Source of the DNA: Xiphophorus maculatus
Taxonomy: Eukaryota; Chordata; Actinopteri; Cyprinodontiformes; Poeciliidae
Direction: 5' to 3'
Assembly (NCBI RefSeq): GCF_002775205.1
Contig: NC_036459.1
Coordinates: forward strand, 18,584,312 to 18,648,311
Length of the DNA: 64,000 nt
The position numbers were made by a program, and so were the translations under genes. This document shows positions 1 through 26,959 of the stretch, in pieces. The notes below the pieces were generated by a model. It made no database searches and was not told the DNA's origin. It saw only the letters and a list, made by a program, of their open reading frames with translations. Every line of letters starts with the position of its first letter. The first letter of the stretch is position 1.

Positions 1-3000
1 AGGTAAACCGCTGTAGCTCTGTGAGTGAGAGTGGACTTACGTATAGTGACTTGACCTCTCTGCTCTGCTGTGGCCAGAGAGCTGAATGCTGCACCGCGGC
101 ACCACACCTTTAGCTAAACTATCGAGTTTAAGAAAACCAACAAAGAAGTCAATTTATGTCGCTTAATCTGTCCGAAGTTTTAAAGCCGCGTTCATTGCTG
201 CAACGTGTATATGGTGATGCATTCACGGACTGTAAGACATTAAAAATGCAGAGCCCTTTCAGTCCTTCTTATAGCTATTGTTTATTTACTGAGAAAAACA
301 AACATGGTCTCATTACTAAAGAAGCAAACTAAATTTAAAATTTGTAGTCTTGTTTTATTGTAAAATATCTAATATATCAGAGTTAACAAAACTTATTTTT
401 ACTCACCTGAACGTCTCATATTGCCACAGTATATTCTGTAACCTTCAGTGATCACTGGACATTAACAAGTCCTCTCGGCGCCCCGCCCAATTCTAGCTTC
501 TTCATCTGCTGCCCCATAAATGAGCATTACAGATCAATTTATTTCAAAAAGTCAATGTCATTTTGAAATAAAATACAAAGCAGTCCTCAAAGAGTGGAGA
601 ATTTCTGTATTTTATTGGCTTACAGCCAATAAAAATTCAAAACGAGTAGTTGCAAATTTCTTATGTTGTGCTTAACACAAAAAATTTGACAGTTGTAACT
701 TGTTTCCACAATTATTGCTGCTCCTTGCCCTGCTTCTTGCAACATTTTTCCTTTCAGTAAACTTTCCATTAAACTCTATGAACAACTAGTTCCTTAGCAA
801 TGGCCTTTTGTGGATCATGACTGTTTAACAACAGTCAAGTCGGCCATGTTACCTGTGATTGTAAGCCATAATTATCTAAATTAGCAGAAATATAGACATA
901 AAATAGCTTTGTGTTTTAACGGATCTCTTTAAAGCCTGTCTTTTAAATTACTATTAACATCTCAATCATCTTCTAATTCATTGAGATCAGCCAATATATA
1001 CGCCCATACAGTTAAAACCCAGCCCTAACACTACCCACCAGACTCCACTGTGCAGAACTAGTCCGCTAGTCATTTCTACAGAAAACATACTGATCTGTGT
1101 TTTAAGTTGCTCGGTCTCGGTGCAGAGTCTGGATCCGCTCCCGATGCATGGCCGTGATTTGGGCGTCAACCCCGATGACCTGATGGAGCCTCCAGAGCAG
1201 GAGTCCAAGCAGGAAATCCTGGAAAACAAAGATGTGAGTAGTGGTGTTTAGTTCTACTTTATGTGTTGAATCATAGTTCCAACAGCGGTTCATTTGGTTC
1301 AGTAATGTTTCATTTAAATTGAATTTATGTTTTATAGCTGGAAATCATTCAACAATTTACCTGGGAAATAGTTTTTCCAGCTTTCAGAGTGGCCAGTGCT
1401 GTCCCACTGTCAGAATTCTCCAGACGTGATTTTTTCAAATGTATTTTTCATACCATGGCTTTGCTGCTGCAGACACCTTCTTTAGTTATGTGATTAATTC
1501 AAACATAACAAAGTTGTTTGGGTGACAAGATACAAAATATGTGAAATAGTGAATGAGGTCAACAGACTACATTTGTATTCCAAGGGGAAATTTAATGTTT
1601 TCATAACTCCTAACATCCAAATCTCTTCAAAGAGTCGTTGTGGATGGTGATGCTGTGGGCAGGAAGGATCTCCAGTACCAGTCAGTCTTGCAACAAATCT
1701 GAAGAAGCCTCTGACTCAAGACTGTGTGAAAGTTTCATGACTGTTATGATATGCTAATATGATAACATTTTTAAATCTCTACTGGCAGTATGGTTAGAAA
1801 GCCTGATAGAGAGACGTAAAGGTCTGGGATTTGATCCTTGCCCCATACTTAGCATGTAGCTGTATTTAATCCATGTTGGACATCTTTTGCCAACATTGGC
1901 AACTCTGGAAAAGCAAACCTGGATGGAAAAACCCCACTGCCTCTCCAGAGTAGACTGGGATTATCTCAACATAGAACAGGAAAATGAAGCAAGCATCCTT
2001 TAAGCAACATGGACATCAGAACATTGATTCAAACTGTTTTTCAGTTTATTCGTAAAGAATTCAGGTTTTGTTGAAAATATTATTGCACTCAAGCCAAAAT
2101 ACTTTGTTTCCGAATTGTGCCTTTATTATGTTGTGATTGCATCTGTTGGAATATCCAGAAGAAGAGTCCGGAGTACAAGATAAACCACTTTTTAGACCAA
2201 CTCAGCTCTGTGGCTAGTGCTACCTCTCTGAAAGTGCTACAGACCCTATATGTTGCAGTCAGAAAACATGTCCAATAGATAAATCCTGTTTGGTCACACA
2301 GGTGGTCGTCCAGCATGTAAACATCCAGGGATTGGGGAGAACCAAGGAGGATCTGCTTGGCTACGAGATCTCCGATGTATTCCATGCCAAGAACCTCATT
2401 GATGTATGCATTAGTTGCCTGACTGTGCTGCATATTAAGGTATTCTAACACCAATGTGAAGTGTGTAGCATTCCGTAAGTGTGCCGGTCTTTTTCAGGTG
2501 ATGAAGAGAGCTCACGTTGCCAGACTGAGGCTTCTCCGCCTTGGAGTGTTCAAAGAGGTGGAGGTTCTCATCGACACGTCGGAGGGTAACTGTTCATACT
2601 TAAAGGCGCACGCTGGTCCGATATGACCACACAGCTTAGCTGAAACGTCTTTGCGATTGGCTCTCCCTCAGGTAAAGACGCTCTGCCAAACGGTTTGGAC
2701 GTCACCTTTGAAGTGACGGAGATCAAGAGGCTGACAGGAAGCTACAACACTATGGTTGGCAACAACGAAGGAAGCATGGTGAGACACACACCACTTACTT
2801 CACACAGCTGTTAAGGTACATACAGGCGGCCTGGATGAGAACTGAATGTGATGTGGCTGCAATGTAGCTCACCACCATCAGTGTGTGAATGGATGAGTGA
2901 CTGAAGCCATTAGGGGTCCTTTGGACTGGAAAAATTGCTATGCAAGTACAGGTCATGTATCATCTACCGTGTCCTTCAGGTTCTGGGGCTGAAGCTGCCC

Positions 3001-6000
3001 AACGTATTCGGCCGAGCTGAGAAAGTCACCTTCCAGTTCTCCTACGGGACAAAGGAGACTTCCTACGGCCTGTCGTTCTTCAAACCGCAACCTGGATACT
3101 TTGAACGCAAGTACGTGGCATCATTGTTCTCCTTTAGGTTCCATTAGGCGTTTATACCTGTTGGGTTCCCGAATGTTATGTGGTTTTAAAAGTTGATACT
3201 CCTTTTACTTTGGTTTTGTGGTCTTTTCAAAGGTGCAGTTTTTCTCATATTAAGTGTCCTTTATTTCAGCTTCACTCTAAACTTGTATAAAGTCACGGGT
3301 CAGTTTCCGTGGAGCTCCTTAAAAGAGACTGACAGAGGCCTGTCTGCAGAATTAAATGTAAGTTTTTTGGGTTTTTAAGTCTGAACCCTGTAGACTTGAG
3401 TTCTGATGCACCTGTTTGCCTCGTCTTTGCAGTTTCCTCTCGGCGTGACCAGCCACACACTGAAGTGGGAGGGAGTGTGGAGGGAGCTGGGCTGCCTGGC
3501 ACGCAGCGCCTCCTTCGCAGTGCGAGAGGAAAGCGGCCACTCGCTGAAATCTGCCCTTTCGGTAATGCCAGAAAACTTTGTTTCTTTTAACCAATAATGT
3601 ATAAAAGTGAAGGGAAATCTTAAGTTTTAAGCAGTTTTCTGTACAGTTAAATCCCTATTGGTTTCATTGCAGCACTCTATGTCCATCGACTCGAGGAATT
3701 CTGCTATCTTTCCAAACAGAGGTGCCTTGCTTCGCATCAACCAGGTCTGTGTGTAAAAAGTGTGTTGCCATGTTTGTTGGTATATTAAAAATCATATGTT
3801 ATTTGGGTGTAAACATGAGTAAGAAGAGATTTTGAAGAACATCATGTCTTTTAAGTGAGTAATATTTATTACCTTTGCTGCACTCCTGTTTTGAACAGTG
3901 AGTGTGTATTGGGATCAGAGGTGTGTTCTGTCAGAATACACAACGTCTGCTGTGACTTGACCGTCTGGGAACTAAATATCAGTTCTCTGAGTTCTTTTCA
4001 CGTAATCAAGTAATTATAAGCTGAACTGATCAAAAAGTAGGTTAGGCTGTAAATTTTAAGTTTCCAGCATCTGACGTGTGGAGGTGAGTGAGTCTTTATC
4101 ACTTCAGACAGCATAGCAGAGCTAAGTAATGTTATTTGGTCACAATATTAAAGGTACAGTTGCATTAGTCCTGTATCAATTAGGCATATGATGTGCATTG
4201 CTTATGGTGTAGATTTATTTTACATTTACAAGCTGTTTGTGGTAGCTAACTTTTATCTAGTTATTTATGCTACAGTGTCACATTCAAAGATGGGCAAGAG
4301 AGCAAGATTTTCCCATGGTATTGTGTCCTCCTACGCCACTGAAACTAAAATGGGGGGAACTGATGGGTAGCCTACCATATATAGCTTCAAAACCTAAAGA
4401 ACAATAAAGGAGAAAATCAGAAAATTAATTTAGAACTTGTGGCTTCTGAAGCTAACAGATTCCCAAAATGAAAACATTCTGTTATGTGTTCCTCTACATG
4501 TTGAAGAGGTTTAAGAGAAAAGAAAAGCAGGACTTTAAGTTAATTAATTTACTAATAATTTGCTAATAATTGGTCAGTTTTAGCATCAATCATCAAATCA
4601 TGGCGTATTTCCCTCCTTTTCCATTTTTACACCTCCAATTTTAAGCTAGCTTACCTTCCAGTTGCTATTTAGATTTTTCTTAGCTAGCTTACACCTGCTT
4701 TTCATTTAAGCTTTACCTTCTGAAAAATGTGACTTTTTCAGCTCATAGATGGATTTGTGTTCTTGCAAAGGGAATTCTCAGAGCTGTTGGTTTTAATTTG
4801 TGAAACAAAACCACTCATAAAATCCAGGAAATGGCGACATCCAGAAAGGTAAGCTAGTTAGATTTTTGTTGGCCTTAATCTTTAAATGTGTGCACCAAAT
4901 GAGGTTTCTTTATTATCAAAGAAGTATGAAATGGTTTTTTCCTAAAAACCAGAGGAAAAGCCACTGTTATCTTTAGAGTTTCTTAAAGGTAGATGGAAAA
5001 TACTCTCTGTATTAAAAATGTTGTCTTTAAAGTTCCCTTGGTTTGTATCGCTAACATGACCAGCATGGTTCTAATTCTCTGTCTGTTGGTGTTTTTGCCC
5101 GGCAGGAGCTGGCTGGATACACCGGGGGAGACGCCAGCTTTTTGAAAGAGGATTTTGAGCTTCAGCTAAACCGAAAGCTTTTCTGGGATTCTGTACGAAG
5201 GAAATTACTAATTTTTCAACTTTACATCATAGCTCTGACTTATTGGTATAATTTAACGTTTTGCTTTGTCAAGCTAACCACTAGAGGGCAACAAAGTTTT
5301 GTTCTTTATTCCTGAATGTGTTTTCAAGCAGAATTAAAAATAACTACAATTTGTGTCCTGTCAGGTTTTGTCTGCCTCTCTGTGGGGGGGAATGCTTTAT
5401 CCCATCGGAGGACAGCCATCCTGCATCGCTGACAGGTATACCAGTTGTTAAAAACTAATCAAACCAAAATTTGAGAGAAGTCTGAATTATTTTTGTTTTC
5501 AGATTATTCAGTTAGTAATCTGACTTTTTTGTTTTGCTTGCTGAATATATGCAGCTGTTCAAGCTGACATGTTTTATGAAAGTACTGTGGCCTGCCGGCT
5601 TTTGTCCAGGTTCTACCTTGGCGGTCCCACCAGTGTCCGGGGCTTTGGAATGTACAGCATCGGGCCACAGAGTGAAGGTAAAACGAACGGGGCCTGATAT
5701 GACTGGTGGAGTTTAGGTGTAAGCAGAATGCTGATGTGTTGCGTTTGTGCGCTTTGGGTTTCAGGTGACTATCTGGGTGGGGAGGCGTACTGGGCAGGCG
5801 GTGTGCACCTCTACACCCCTCTACCATTCAGGCCTGGCAAGGGAGGCTTCGGCGACCTTTTCAGAATGCACTTTTTTCTCAACGCAGGCAACTTGTGCAA
5901 CCTTAACTACGGTGGGTGGAAAGATGACAGACTCAGCTTCTGCTTTGCTCAGATAATGAAGTTGTTCCAAGTCTTTTGTGTCCGTTTGTTATCTCTCATA

Positions 6001-6813
6001 TTTGCTGGGCTTCTAATCTCAACAATGAGCTCCATCTGACTAGAGAGAGACTCACTTTACATTTGTTAAAGTGAGTCTGAAACCTTTCACGTTTTGTCTC
6101 CGTCTGTTTCTGGTATATTAAGCTACTGATCAACACAGTTGGCAGCTTTGTCAATATATTCCAGCAGAGCTGTCACTTCACCGTTGATCAGCCATGTCTC
6201 AGTTAGGAACAACCAACTGAAGTCTACTGAACAATCCCACTAGGTCACATCTGCACGTGTACAGACACCAATAGTCACTTCACTGTTGCCAACTTTGCAA
6301 CTTTGTTGCCATATTTGACAACTTTTCAGTCAAAGAAAATCAGAATCGATCAAAATCGGAATTGGTAGTCAGCCAGAAACCTGATCGGTGCACCACTAGA
6401 GCAGACTATGAATTATTTTTCTTCCACTTCACAATTCTGAACCTTAGTCCAAAGCAGTGAGGCTGGTCTCTCCCTAGAGTACATGTGTGAGGAAGGTTTG
6501 CCTGTGCTGTGCGATGACATGGTCTCTGTGTCCCGTGCAGGCGAAGGCCCCCAGGCTCACCTCCAGAGGCTGGCCGAGTGCATCCGCTGGTCGTATGGGG
6601 CCGGCATCGTGCTGCGGCTCGGGAACATCGCCCGGCTGGAGCTGAACTACTGCGTACCCATGGGAGTTCAGAGTGGAGACAGGTGGGAGAATGACCCGAG
6701 CAGTAGCCGCTCCTGTTGTCCTGTTTCTGCTGAAACATCACAGAAAATGTTTTCCTCTCTCTCCTAGGATATGTGATGGCGTCCAGTTCGGAGCAGGAAT
6801 TCGCTTCCTGTGA
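1..6813 (+). CDS. samm50: SAMM50, sorting and assembly machinery component 50 (5' end cut by window)
   Basis: Omp85-family beta-barrel protein of the mitochondrial outer membrane. It inserts barrel proteins (SAM/TOB complex) and contacts MICOS. Exons, all with AG/GT borders in frame: 1128-1233, 2302-2403, 2498-2585, 2672-2778, 2980-3110, 3270-3357, 3433-3561, 3673-3744, 5106-5192, 5365-5435, 5610-5677, 5765-5911, 6541-6682, 6768-6813 (TGA). The window opens with AG followed by gtaaac. That fits the last two bases of exon 1, because the serine codon then completes as AG+T at 1128, but it is an inference. With seven expected upstream residues the protein is about 468 aa; human is 469. A POTRA domain is encoded by about exons 3-5, followed by the barrel. 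The lid-loop motif VRGF (about residues 344-347, exon 12) and the C-terminal beta-signal ending in GIRFL are present. No frameshift or internal stop. Confidence 0.96.
1640..1770 (+). repeat. Dispersed repeat copy 1 (samm50 intron 2)
   Basis: Contains ggatggtgatgctgtg, a run of caggaag, then aacaaatctgaagaagcctc. The same order occurs at about 8298-8410 (+) and, in reverse complement, at about 29790-29930 (ending in agaggcttcttcaaat). The three copies have diverged. I do not recognise the family. Confidence 0.5.
6300..6402 (-). mobile_element. hAT-like transposon end in samm50 intron 13
   Basis: The stretch ends in cctgatcggtgcaccacta, the reverse complement of the 'tag-g-gtgcaccgatc' type terminus common on fish hAT elements. 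It is preceded by AT-rich cgat/atcg repeats. Similar ends occur at about 10177, 48222 and 60632. Only one end is recognisable, so the limits are approximate. Confidence 0.35.
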
Positions 6814-7430
6814 TTTCTCGTTGCATCCGCCCCTCACTTCCACCCCCGCCTGTCTTGCAAAGTTTGATGTGAATAGAGAGAGCGTCTTTGTCATGTTGCA
6901 CCTGTAACTTGTTTGGGAGTGTAAAAACAGTAGCATGGGCTCACGCTGTGGAAAAATAAGCCACGCCCCCCTCTGTGCCATGGTTTCCTGTGCCCACAAG
7001 CGTCTGCTGGAAACTACCAGCACCATGCAACGTCAACTCAGCTGAGTTAAAAGTAAAACGGGGACATGAATCATGTTGTGTTTTGCTTGGTAATTTGCAC
7101 CTCTGGTATTTTGTGTTCCGTTTGGTGAGGTAAAAGTTTCTGGCAAATATTAAATAGATTGTTGGCAGGTTGCCTCGTTGGTTTCTTACTCAGGACTACA
7201 GTTTGTTCCTGACGCTGAACATCAGGATCCTCCGTCTGGTTCACTCATCCTGCTGACCAGCTGCAGGAGAACCTGGAGAAAATCAGCTCTGATTTCTTCA
7301 CAACAACAATGTAGGTCAGACACTGAAGATGAGAGGTGGAATGTCACCATAGCAACATTCACCAGTGGTGTTTTTACCCCCACTTCTCTTTTTGATGTTA
7401 AAATGTTAATTAATAAATGCTAGCTGCTCC
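6814..7430 (+). terminator. samm50 3' UTR with candidate polyadenylation signals
   Basis: Non-coding sequence follows the samm50 stop. ATTAAA lies at 7149-7154 and AATAAA at 7412-7417. Either could direct cleavage; the choice cannot be made from sequence alone. A 206-codon open frame on the other strand (6406-7026) overlaps exons 14-15 and is treated as a shadow. Confidence 0.4.
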
Positions 7431-8297
7431 CTTGAATTATTTCTGCTGTCTTCAGTTTACTGGTAGATTTATGCGTTGACCTAATCAGTTCCATTTTCGC
7501 TCTGCCAGTTCCAACGTCCATCTTTCCATCAAATCTGACCAGCTTTCCAAGTCCCGGCTTTACACAAGCATCCCCAAATCAGATTTTTATTCAAAGGTTT
7601 AAAGCCCCCATGTTCCACTAATAAAACTCTCTGAGGGAGAGTTAGGGGAACATTATGATATTTAGTGAGGCACTATTAGATCTGGGGCCACTCTGTAATT
7701 AGTTGAGGCTCCACTGTAGAAAATTTACAAGTGTTTTATCAGCTCATAGGCCAGGGAGTTCAGTCAGTAACGCAAATCAATAACTGATAAGGTCTGCAGG
7801 CTGGAGCTGATTTAATTTCTCCTTCAGTAGAAGAAGTGAATGATTATGCAGACGGGGTTCTGTCTCGCCGCCAGGTGTCAGCTGATCGCTCAAACCTTTG
7901 CTCCTCAGGACCCTGTGCAGGGCAGTCGAGTTCGGACGGTGCCAGGTGTGATTTTGTTCCGTTTGTTCTGTGTGGGAGTTCTGGCAGGTGAACGGTCCAA
8001 AAGCCTGAGAGCCCTATCTGCACGGTACAAAACGGAAAGGGCAAATACTGAACGCTCCATTACAAACTTCTTCTGTTTTTACTGATTATTATTACAATTT
8101 ATTTGTCTCAGGTCATAAAACAAAATGTTAACTTCAAGGATAACCTGAGTAAATACAAGCAGCAGTTTTCAAATGAGGATGTGTATTAAAAGAAAATAGT
8201 TTTCCAGGCCAACGTGATCCGAAGTGTAGAATCACACATTCAAAAACTTGATTCATCCCTAAGGAGTATTAAATATAATAACTCATATCAAACTATC

Positions 8298-8410
8298 ATT
8301 GAGGATGGCGATGCTGTGAGCAGGAAGTCGATTTCTCAACAAATCTGAAGAAGCCTCTGAATGAACACTTGCTGTGTAACCGTCTCTGACCGTCACAACA
8401 TGCTAACAGC
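8298..8410 (+). repeat. Dispersed repeat copy 2 (between samm50 and aldh1l2)
   Basis: Second copy of the element at 1640-1770. It shares the gatg-gatgctgtg-caggaag and aacaaatctgaagaagcctc blocks in the same order and orientation, and ends near an 'acatgctaac' block also matched in copy 1. Confidence 0.5.
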
Positions 8411-8690
8411 TCAATTTTCAGGCAGCAGAGAGACGATATTCCACAGTAAGATATTCCTGGATGATTCCATCAATTGTTGATAAGAACTGCTAATCCATCT
8501 CCTTTGCTTTTGCCGCTCCTCTTTAAATCTGTGGCCCGATGCTGTACATCCCACAGTAAAAAAATCCAGGCAGAGAGAAGTTGGAGTCAGAATTGGTTTG
8601 AACTTCCTTCTCTCTCTGCTCTGCATCCATGAAGCCTTTCCAACCCTTCAGCCATCTGGGGTCACAGTTCACATGTTATTTGAGCTTTTG

Positions 8691-8700
8691 TGATGCAAAT
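8691..8700 (+). promoter_or_regulatory. Candidate ATF4/CEBP composite element (CARE) or octamer
   Basis: TGATGCAAAT fits the CARE consensus TGATGxAAx bound by ATF4-C/EBP heterodimers. It also contains ATGCAAAT, the POU octamer, so its identity is ambiguous. It lies about 660 bp upstream of the aldh1l2 start codon. Mammalian ALDH1L2 is known to be induced in the ATF4 programme; a link here is inference. Confidence 0.3.
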
Positions 8701-9073
8701 CAGCTATTGTAAAAAAAAAACTAAACTAAACTTGTTGCCATGGTTACACATCATTTCAACTGTCCAAAAGTAAAAAACGTCAGAGCGGAAATCCTCCCTT
8801 TGCACAGCATCCAAAACCAGAGGGAATAACGGCCTCAACCAAAAACATGATAAACTCTTGTTCACTTTTGTTCTTGTTTGTTTCTGTTCTGTCAAATGGA
8901 TTCTGATCTCTAGCAGAAAATCCAGACGAAGACTGTCTGCTTTCTGAGTGGCCTAGTTAAAGCTCTGGTTTAATCTGAACGCTGTATTTACTCAGATAAA
9001 GAGCAGAGCAGCATGAGTCTCATTGTCTCATTGGAGAGGAGCATCCCCGGTATTGAACGCGCAGCGTGATCGC

Positions 9074-9160
9074 GCACGTACAGTACGTGCCGTGTCGTGT
9101 CGTGTCGCCCCGTGGCCGTGGCGGGTATAAACCGGCTGCGTCAAGCCCACATCGCGACGA
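9074..9160 (+). promoter_or_regulatory. aldh1l2 core promoter: ACGTG palindrome and TATA box
   Basis: TATAAA lies at 9126-9131 in a GC- and CpG-rich stretch (about 9050-9420), so a transcription start near 9155-9165 is expected. Upstream, 9074-9090 is a near-perfect palindrome with 8-bp arms (GCACGTAC/GTACGTGC) around one central A. It presents two CACGT/ACGTG cores, as used by bHLH factors (E-box, HRE). Repeated cgtgt units follow at 9089-9107. The spacing from TATA to ATG leaves a 5' UTR of about 195 bases with no recognised intron. Confidence 0.55.
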
Positions 9161-9335
9161 CAGACAGTAACTGCCTCCAACCAACCAACCCGCTCTGAGC
9201 TCACATCACACACGGACACGCGCGCGCGCACGCCGACGCACACACACACGTAAAGAGGTGGCGGCGGCGCTCAGAGCTCCAGAGCGGGCTGGAACGGGTC
9301 CCTCATATTCCCTTCATACTTCCATCTATTTTTAT

Positions 9336-9344
9336 ATGCACTAA
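9336..9344 (+). promoter_or_regulatory. Two-codon uORF (Met-His-stop) in aldh1l2 leader
   Basis: ATG CAC TAA ends 10 bases before the main ATG at 9355. Its start context is weak (t at -3... c at +4), while the main ATG has A at -3. It is the only ATG I see between the predicted start site and the main start. Confidence 0.4.
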
Positions 9345-9354
9345 CTCCGCCATT

Positions 9355-23382
<14,028 letters not shown>

Positions 23383-25110
23383 GCCTCCAGATTTTACAAT
23401 GAACTCCGACTCACTTCCTGAAAGAAAAGGAACTCGTGCATTTTCACCTGGACTGTACCAGCAGCTACAGAGAACTCCGTTGTTCTTCTGGGCCACTTGA
23501 GCTTTCTTGGAAATATTACACATATCTTGAACAAATTTAAGGTTTTTTGTTATTGTTTTATACATGTGAACTTGCATTCAAGGTCTTATATTGATGCCAC
23601 CCCACCTGTGGGAAGCAAAGCTTTGGTTGACACTGTTTGCAAAATCAAAGTTCTTCAGGGTTAAGCAATGGAGAAAGAAGAAAATACTGTGAGCTTAAAG
23701 ACATCACTCCTTACAATGTTTGGCCTTTCTCAGCGTCTTGAACTTGTAAAGCTGCCTTCAGTTTTCTCATTGTACCGTTTCTTTACCCTGTTTCACGGTA
23801 TGAAGAGCCAAAATGGAGACTATTGCCCACCCAATGGTGGCTATTCCTTGTCACAGGAGACGATATTCATTCCAAAGCCTGTTACTGAAATGAGAAGGAG
23901 AGTACTCACTTGTGTTAGCATTGGAAAGGCTAGTGACTAGCATGTCCAGGCTGCTCATCCATTGGATTTCCTACTCCCTCTGCTGTCATAGGCTGGCGTT
24001 AACATTTGAGAAGCTATCGTCAACCTCTGGTCTAGAAACCTAAATTTTTTTCTTTTTACAGCAAAACTTTAAGAAAAACAGTTGACATACAATATCAGTA
24101 AACGATATGCTCGGGATGATACCTCTCAGTTATGCGAAGTTCACACGAGAAGATTTTTATGCAGATTTTTGGCCCAATTTCCCCCTTCTGACAATCTTAA
24201 GTACTACCTGATTAATAAGAGGTATTCCCACCATGTGTGATGTGTTAAGAGTGAATGTAGTCCGTTCAGAAGGACATCGGAATCGCTCCCAACTAAAATC
24301 GGGAATATTCAACATGTTGGATTGTCTTGGCCCGATGTCGCAAAGCTGTGTGTGGTGTTCCCTGAGGACAAACAACAGCCAACACTGTCTTCAATAACTC
24401 TTTGAAGAATCTAAATTAAAGAGTTGAATCAACATTTAATTTCCCTTTGGGATTAATAAAATATTTTTGAATTTGAAACCAGAAAGCAGCCTGTTGAATG
24501 TGACATGGAACTCAGAATGCGAAGCTACGGAAACATGGAATTCTAAATAAAAAAGACAAAACCAGAAAGACCAGTGGATGTCAGAAATGATTTTTTTTGT
24601 ATAGTTTCTTTCTCTGTTAAACATAATCCATCGCCGTTGCTTCTTCCCAGGCAGCCATGTTTGTTTACTCTGAACTCATGTTTGGTCTCGAAAGGTTTTG
24701 CAAGATTTCCCGTCCGACATCTGAATGTTAAGTGAAATCAGCTCACGTGTGGTGTGTTGCTCCTGGCCTGTGGCTCGACACCACACACACTGTACGGCCA
24801 AACCTGTTATAAATGCGACAAGGAAGTAGAAACTACTGGGTTTGCAATAGTCTTAAGTTTGGTCCCAGCAATGGGTCATAGTGTCAAAGGAAGCCTTTGA
24901 GCTGTTGTATGTTACAGCAGAAACTGAACAGTTCTTCACTCTTGGACAAAGTGAATGTTTTTTATGATCCCGTGTGTCTGTATGCATTTTTAGTCAAATA
25001 CAGCCAATTCTACACTGGGTTGAACTAAACTAACTTGCCAGGTAGGGAAGTTCCAAGTTATTTAACTATAAGCATTTGTCCATAGTTCTGTGAAATAAAC
25101 TCTGTCTTCA
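23383..25110 (+). terminator. aldh1l2 3' UTR region with candidate poly(A) signals
   Basis: AATAAA occurs at 24455-24460 and 25094-25099, with a further one at 26297-26302. The first lies inside a repeat-like tail (tttccctttgggattaataaa). The true 3' end cannot be chosen without transcript data. A 90-codon open frame at 23668-23940 shows no family features and is probably untranslated 3' UTR. Confidence 0.3.
24421..24475 (+). repeat. Retroposon 3' tail remnant
   Basis: tttccctttgggattaataaa followed by ttgaatttgaa resembles the 3' tail shared by several fish retroposons ('gggattaataaagtatttttgaattgaa'). No body of the element is recognisable upstream. Confidence 0.3.
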
Positions 25111-25739
25111 CAGTAGTAATGGTTCAGATGAGTATTGTGATTGTGTCCCACTGAACTCACTCTCCAATGTTGTTCCTGATGCCTTCAGTTTTTCTTGACG
25201 ACATATATTTAGTCCAAAATGGAGTTAAAGTCGGTGACTAAAATTGAAGGACTGCCGTTTGAGCTGCTCTCTCCATCACCATCTGTAGTCTCAACTTAGC
25301 ATTTAGGAAGACACAGCAGCCGGTACAGTCTCTATTTCACTGTGAATGTCATTGTAAAGCGTAAAATTTCTAGATTCATCAGATCAACAGAATAATGACT
25401 GTGGTTATTTATGTTTTCTTAATGGCTTGTGTTGTCCCTTGACAGAATGCCGCCATGGGCAGTGAGCCATCTCCCAACTCAAACACCACCCTCTTTAAAT
25501 TCTAGGGCTTAGAGGGTGTACCCAGTTTTTTTATTTTCAAACTTTCATTTTGGCTTAATCAGTTAATAACTAGAGTAATTAAATGTAAAACCTGGCAAAG
25601 ACCAAATTGTTAGTACATTGATACAGGAGCTACTTATATTGTTCCTGTGGTGATGGTGTTCGAAGTAACAAATAGAAAGGCTAGTTTATCTCTGTCTAAC
25701 TACTGTCACAGTTTAGTTATTTTCAAATGCCAATATTAT

Positions 25740-26190
25740 TTTACTGATCCCTCCAGGAAAATTATTTTGTCCAATTAACACAAAATACAGTAAAAACATA
25801 AAATGTACCATAGTATGCAGTTGTCCAAAGTACCAGATGTGCAACATGCCACAGAGGGTAGAATACACTCAACCAGGCTCTTAGTCTAACCGACTGCTGG
25901 TGTTGTGTATTTTGATGGTGTGGGGATAAATGACCTACTGAGGATCCCAGTCCTGCAGCCCAATGACAGGAACCTTTAGCTACAGCAGCTCTCTAGCCCA
26001 GCCAGGAAGGAGTGGAAAGGGGGCAACTGTAACAGATCGGGTTGCTCTGTGCCTTCCTTAGTAGACCCTCTCAAAAACAGTCCAGACAGAGGATAAAACC
26101 AGAGCCTGTCCTGACACTTCCTGTTCTTGTCAACTATCCACCACAGCAAACGAGAGATTTTGTAATGTGGTGACACTGGTCATCACATAA
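25740..26190. mobile_element. Degenerate LINE-like interspersed repeat
   Basis: It begins tttactgatccctccaggaaa, like the teleost repeat starting 'tttattgatccc-aaaggaaatt'. It continues with gtgtggggataaatgacct and gctctctagcccagcc blocks in the order typical of that repeat. Decayed; no coding frame survives. Confidence 0.4.
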
Positions 26191-26959
26191 ATCTCTTGTG
26201 TGCTATTCTTACCATCAAACACCATCCAGATGTAAAAAAAAAACTCTTTTCCTCTCCTCTTTATCAAAATTAATTGCTTTTGACTATTTTTTACAAAATA
26301 AAGACACTTCTAAAAATGGTTCATGTTTTTTTGTTGTGTAAAATTTTCCAAATACTTCACTGTATTCATCACAGTAATGCCATATAGATGTTTTATCCTT
26401 TACTAATTTCACAAAGTGTAGAACATTTTCCACTGTGAAAGGCAGTAAGGGAGTGTTTTCTTACTCAAAGGAAAATGGGACGCCGTCCACTGAATGTACA
26501 GTAACTCTCAGTGCTGGAGTGTCCCTGTGTGATTGTTGTGATGTACAACTCAGAGAATCCAGTGACGCTTGGAGATTTAGTGGTTTTCAGAACCACCATG
26601 TGGACCACTGCTGGAATCAATGAGTATATGGATGTTGTTAAAGGAGGATGGCTATGATGGTATCCAACAGCAACATACAGCCATTTAGCCTGATCCAAAC
26701 AAACAATTGTTTTTGACTTCATCATAGACTTTCCTACATAATGTGACTCTTGGGTTAAAATGCATAAATAATTTCCTCATACATCTAACCTGACCTTGTT
26801 ACAGTATCCTCCACATTTATTGGCAGCTTGGGTAGCAGCCAGTAAAATGTCAAACTGAAACAATTGGAAAAATCAAACCTTTAATTAGATAATATTTACC
26901 AAGTTGGGGGGAAAAAGCATTGTTGTTATTGTTATTATCTTATGTAAACATTGTTTACA

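Larger units (their letters stand above)
7431..9060. other. Intergenic region samm50-aldh1l2
   Basis: No gene seen. It holds a dispersed repeat (8298-8410) and, near the aldh1l2 side, a TGATGCAAAT element at 8691-8700. Short open frames on both strands lack homology I can recognise and splice context. Confidence 0.5.

Noticed and set aside
6406..7026. 206-codon open frame on the - strand
   Set aside because: It lies opposite samm50 exons 14-15 and their intron. Its composition follows the GC-rich exon and no family is recognisable.
23668..23940. 90-codon open frame after aldh1l2
   Set aside because: It is in the 3' UTR region, has no domain and no exon context.
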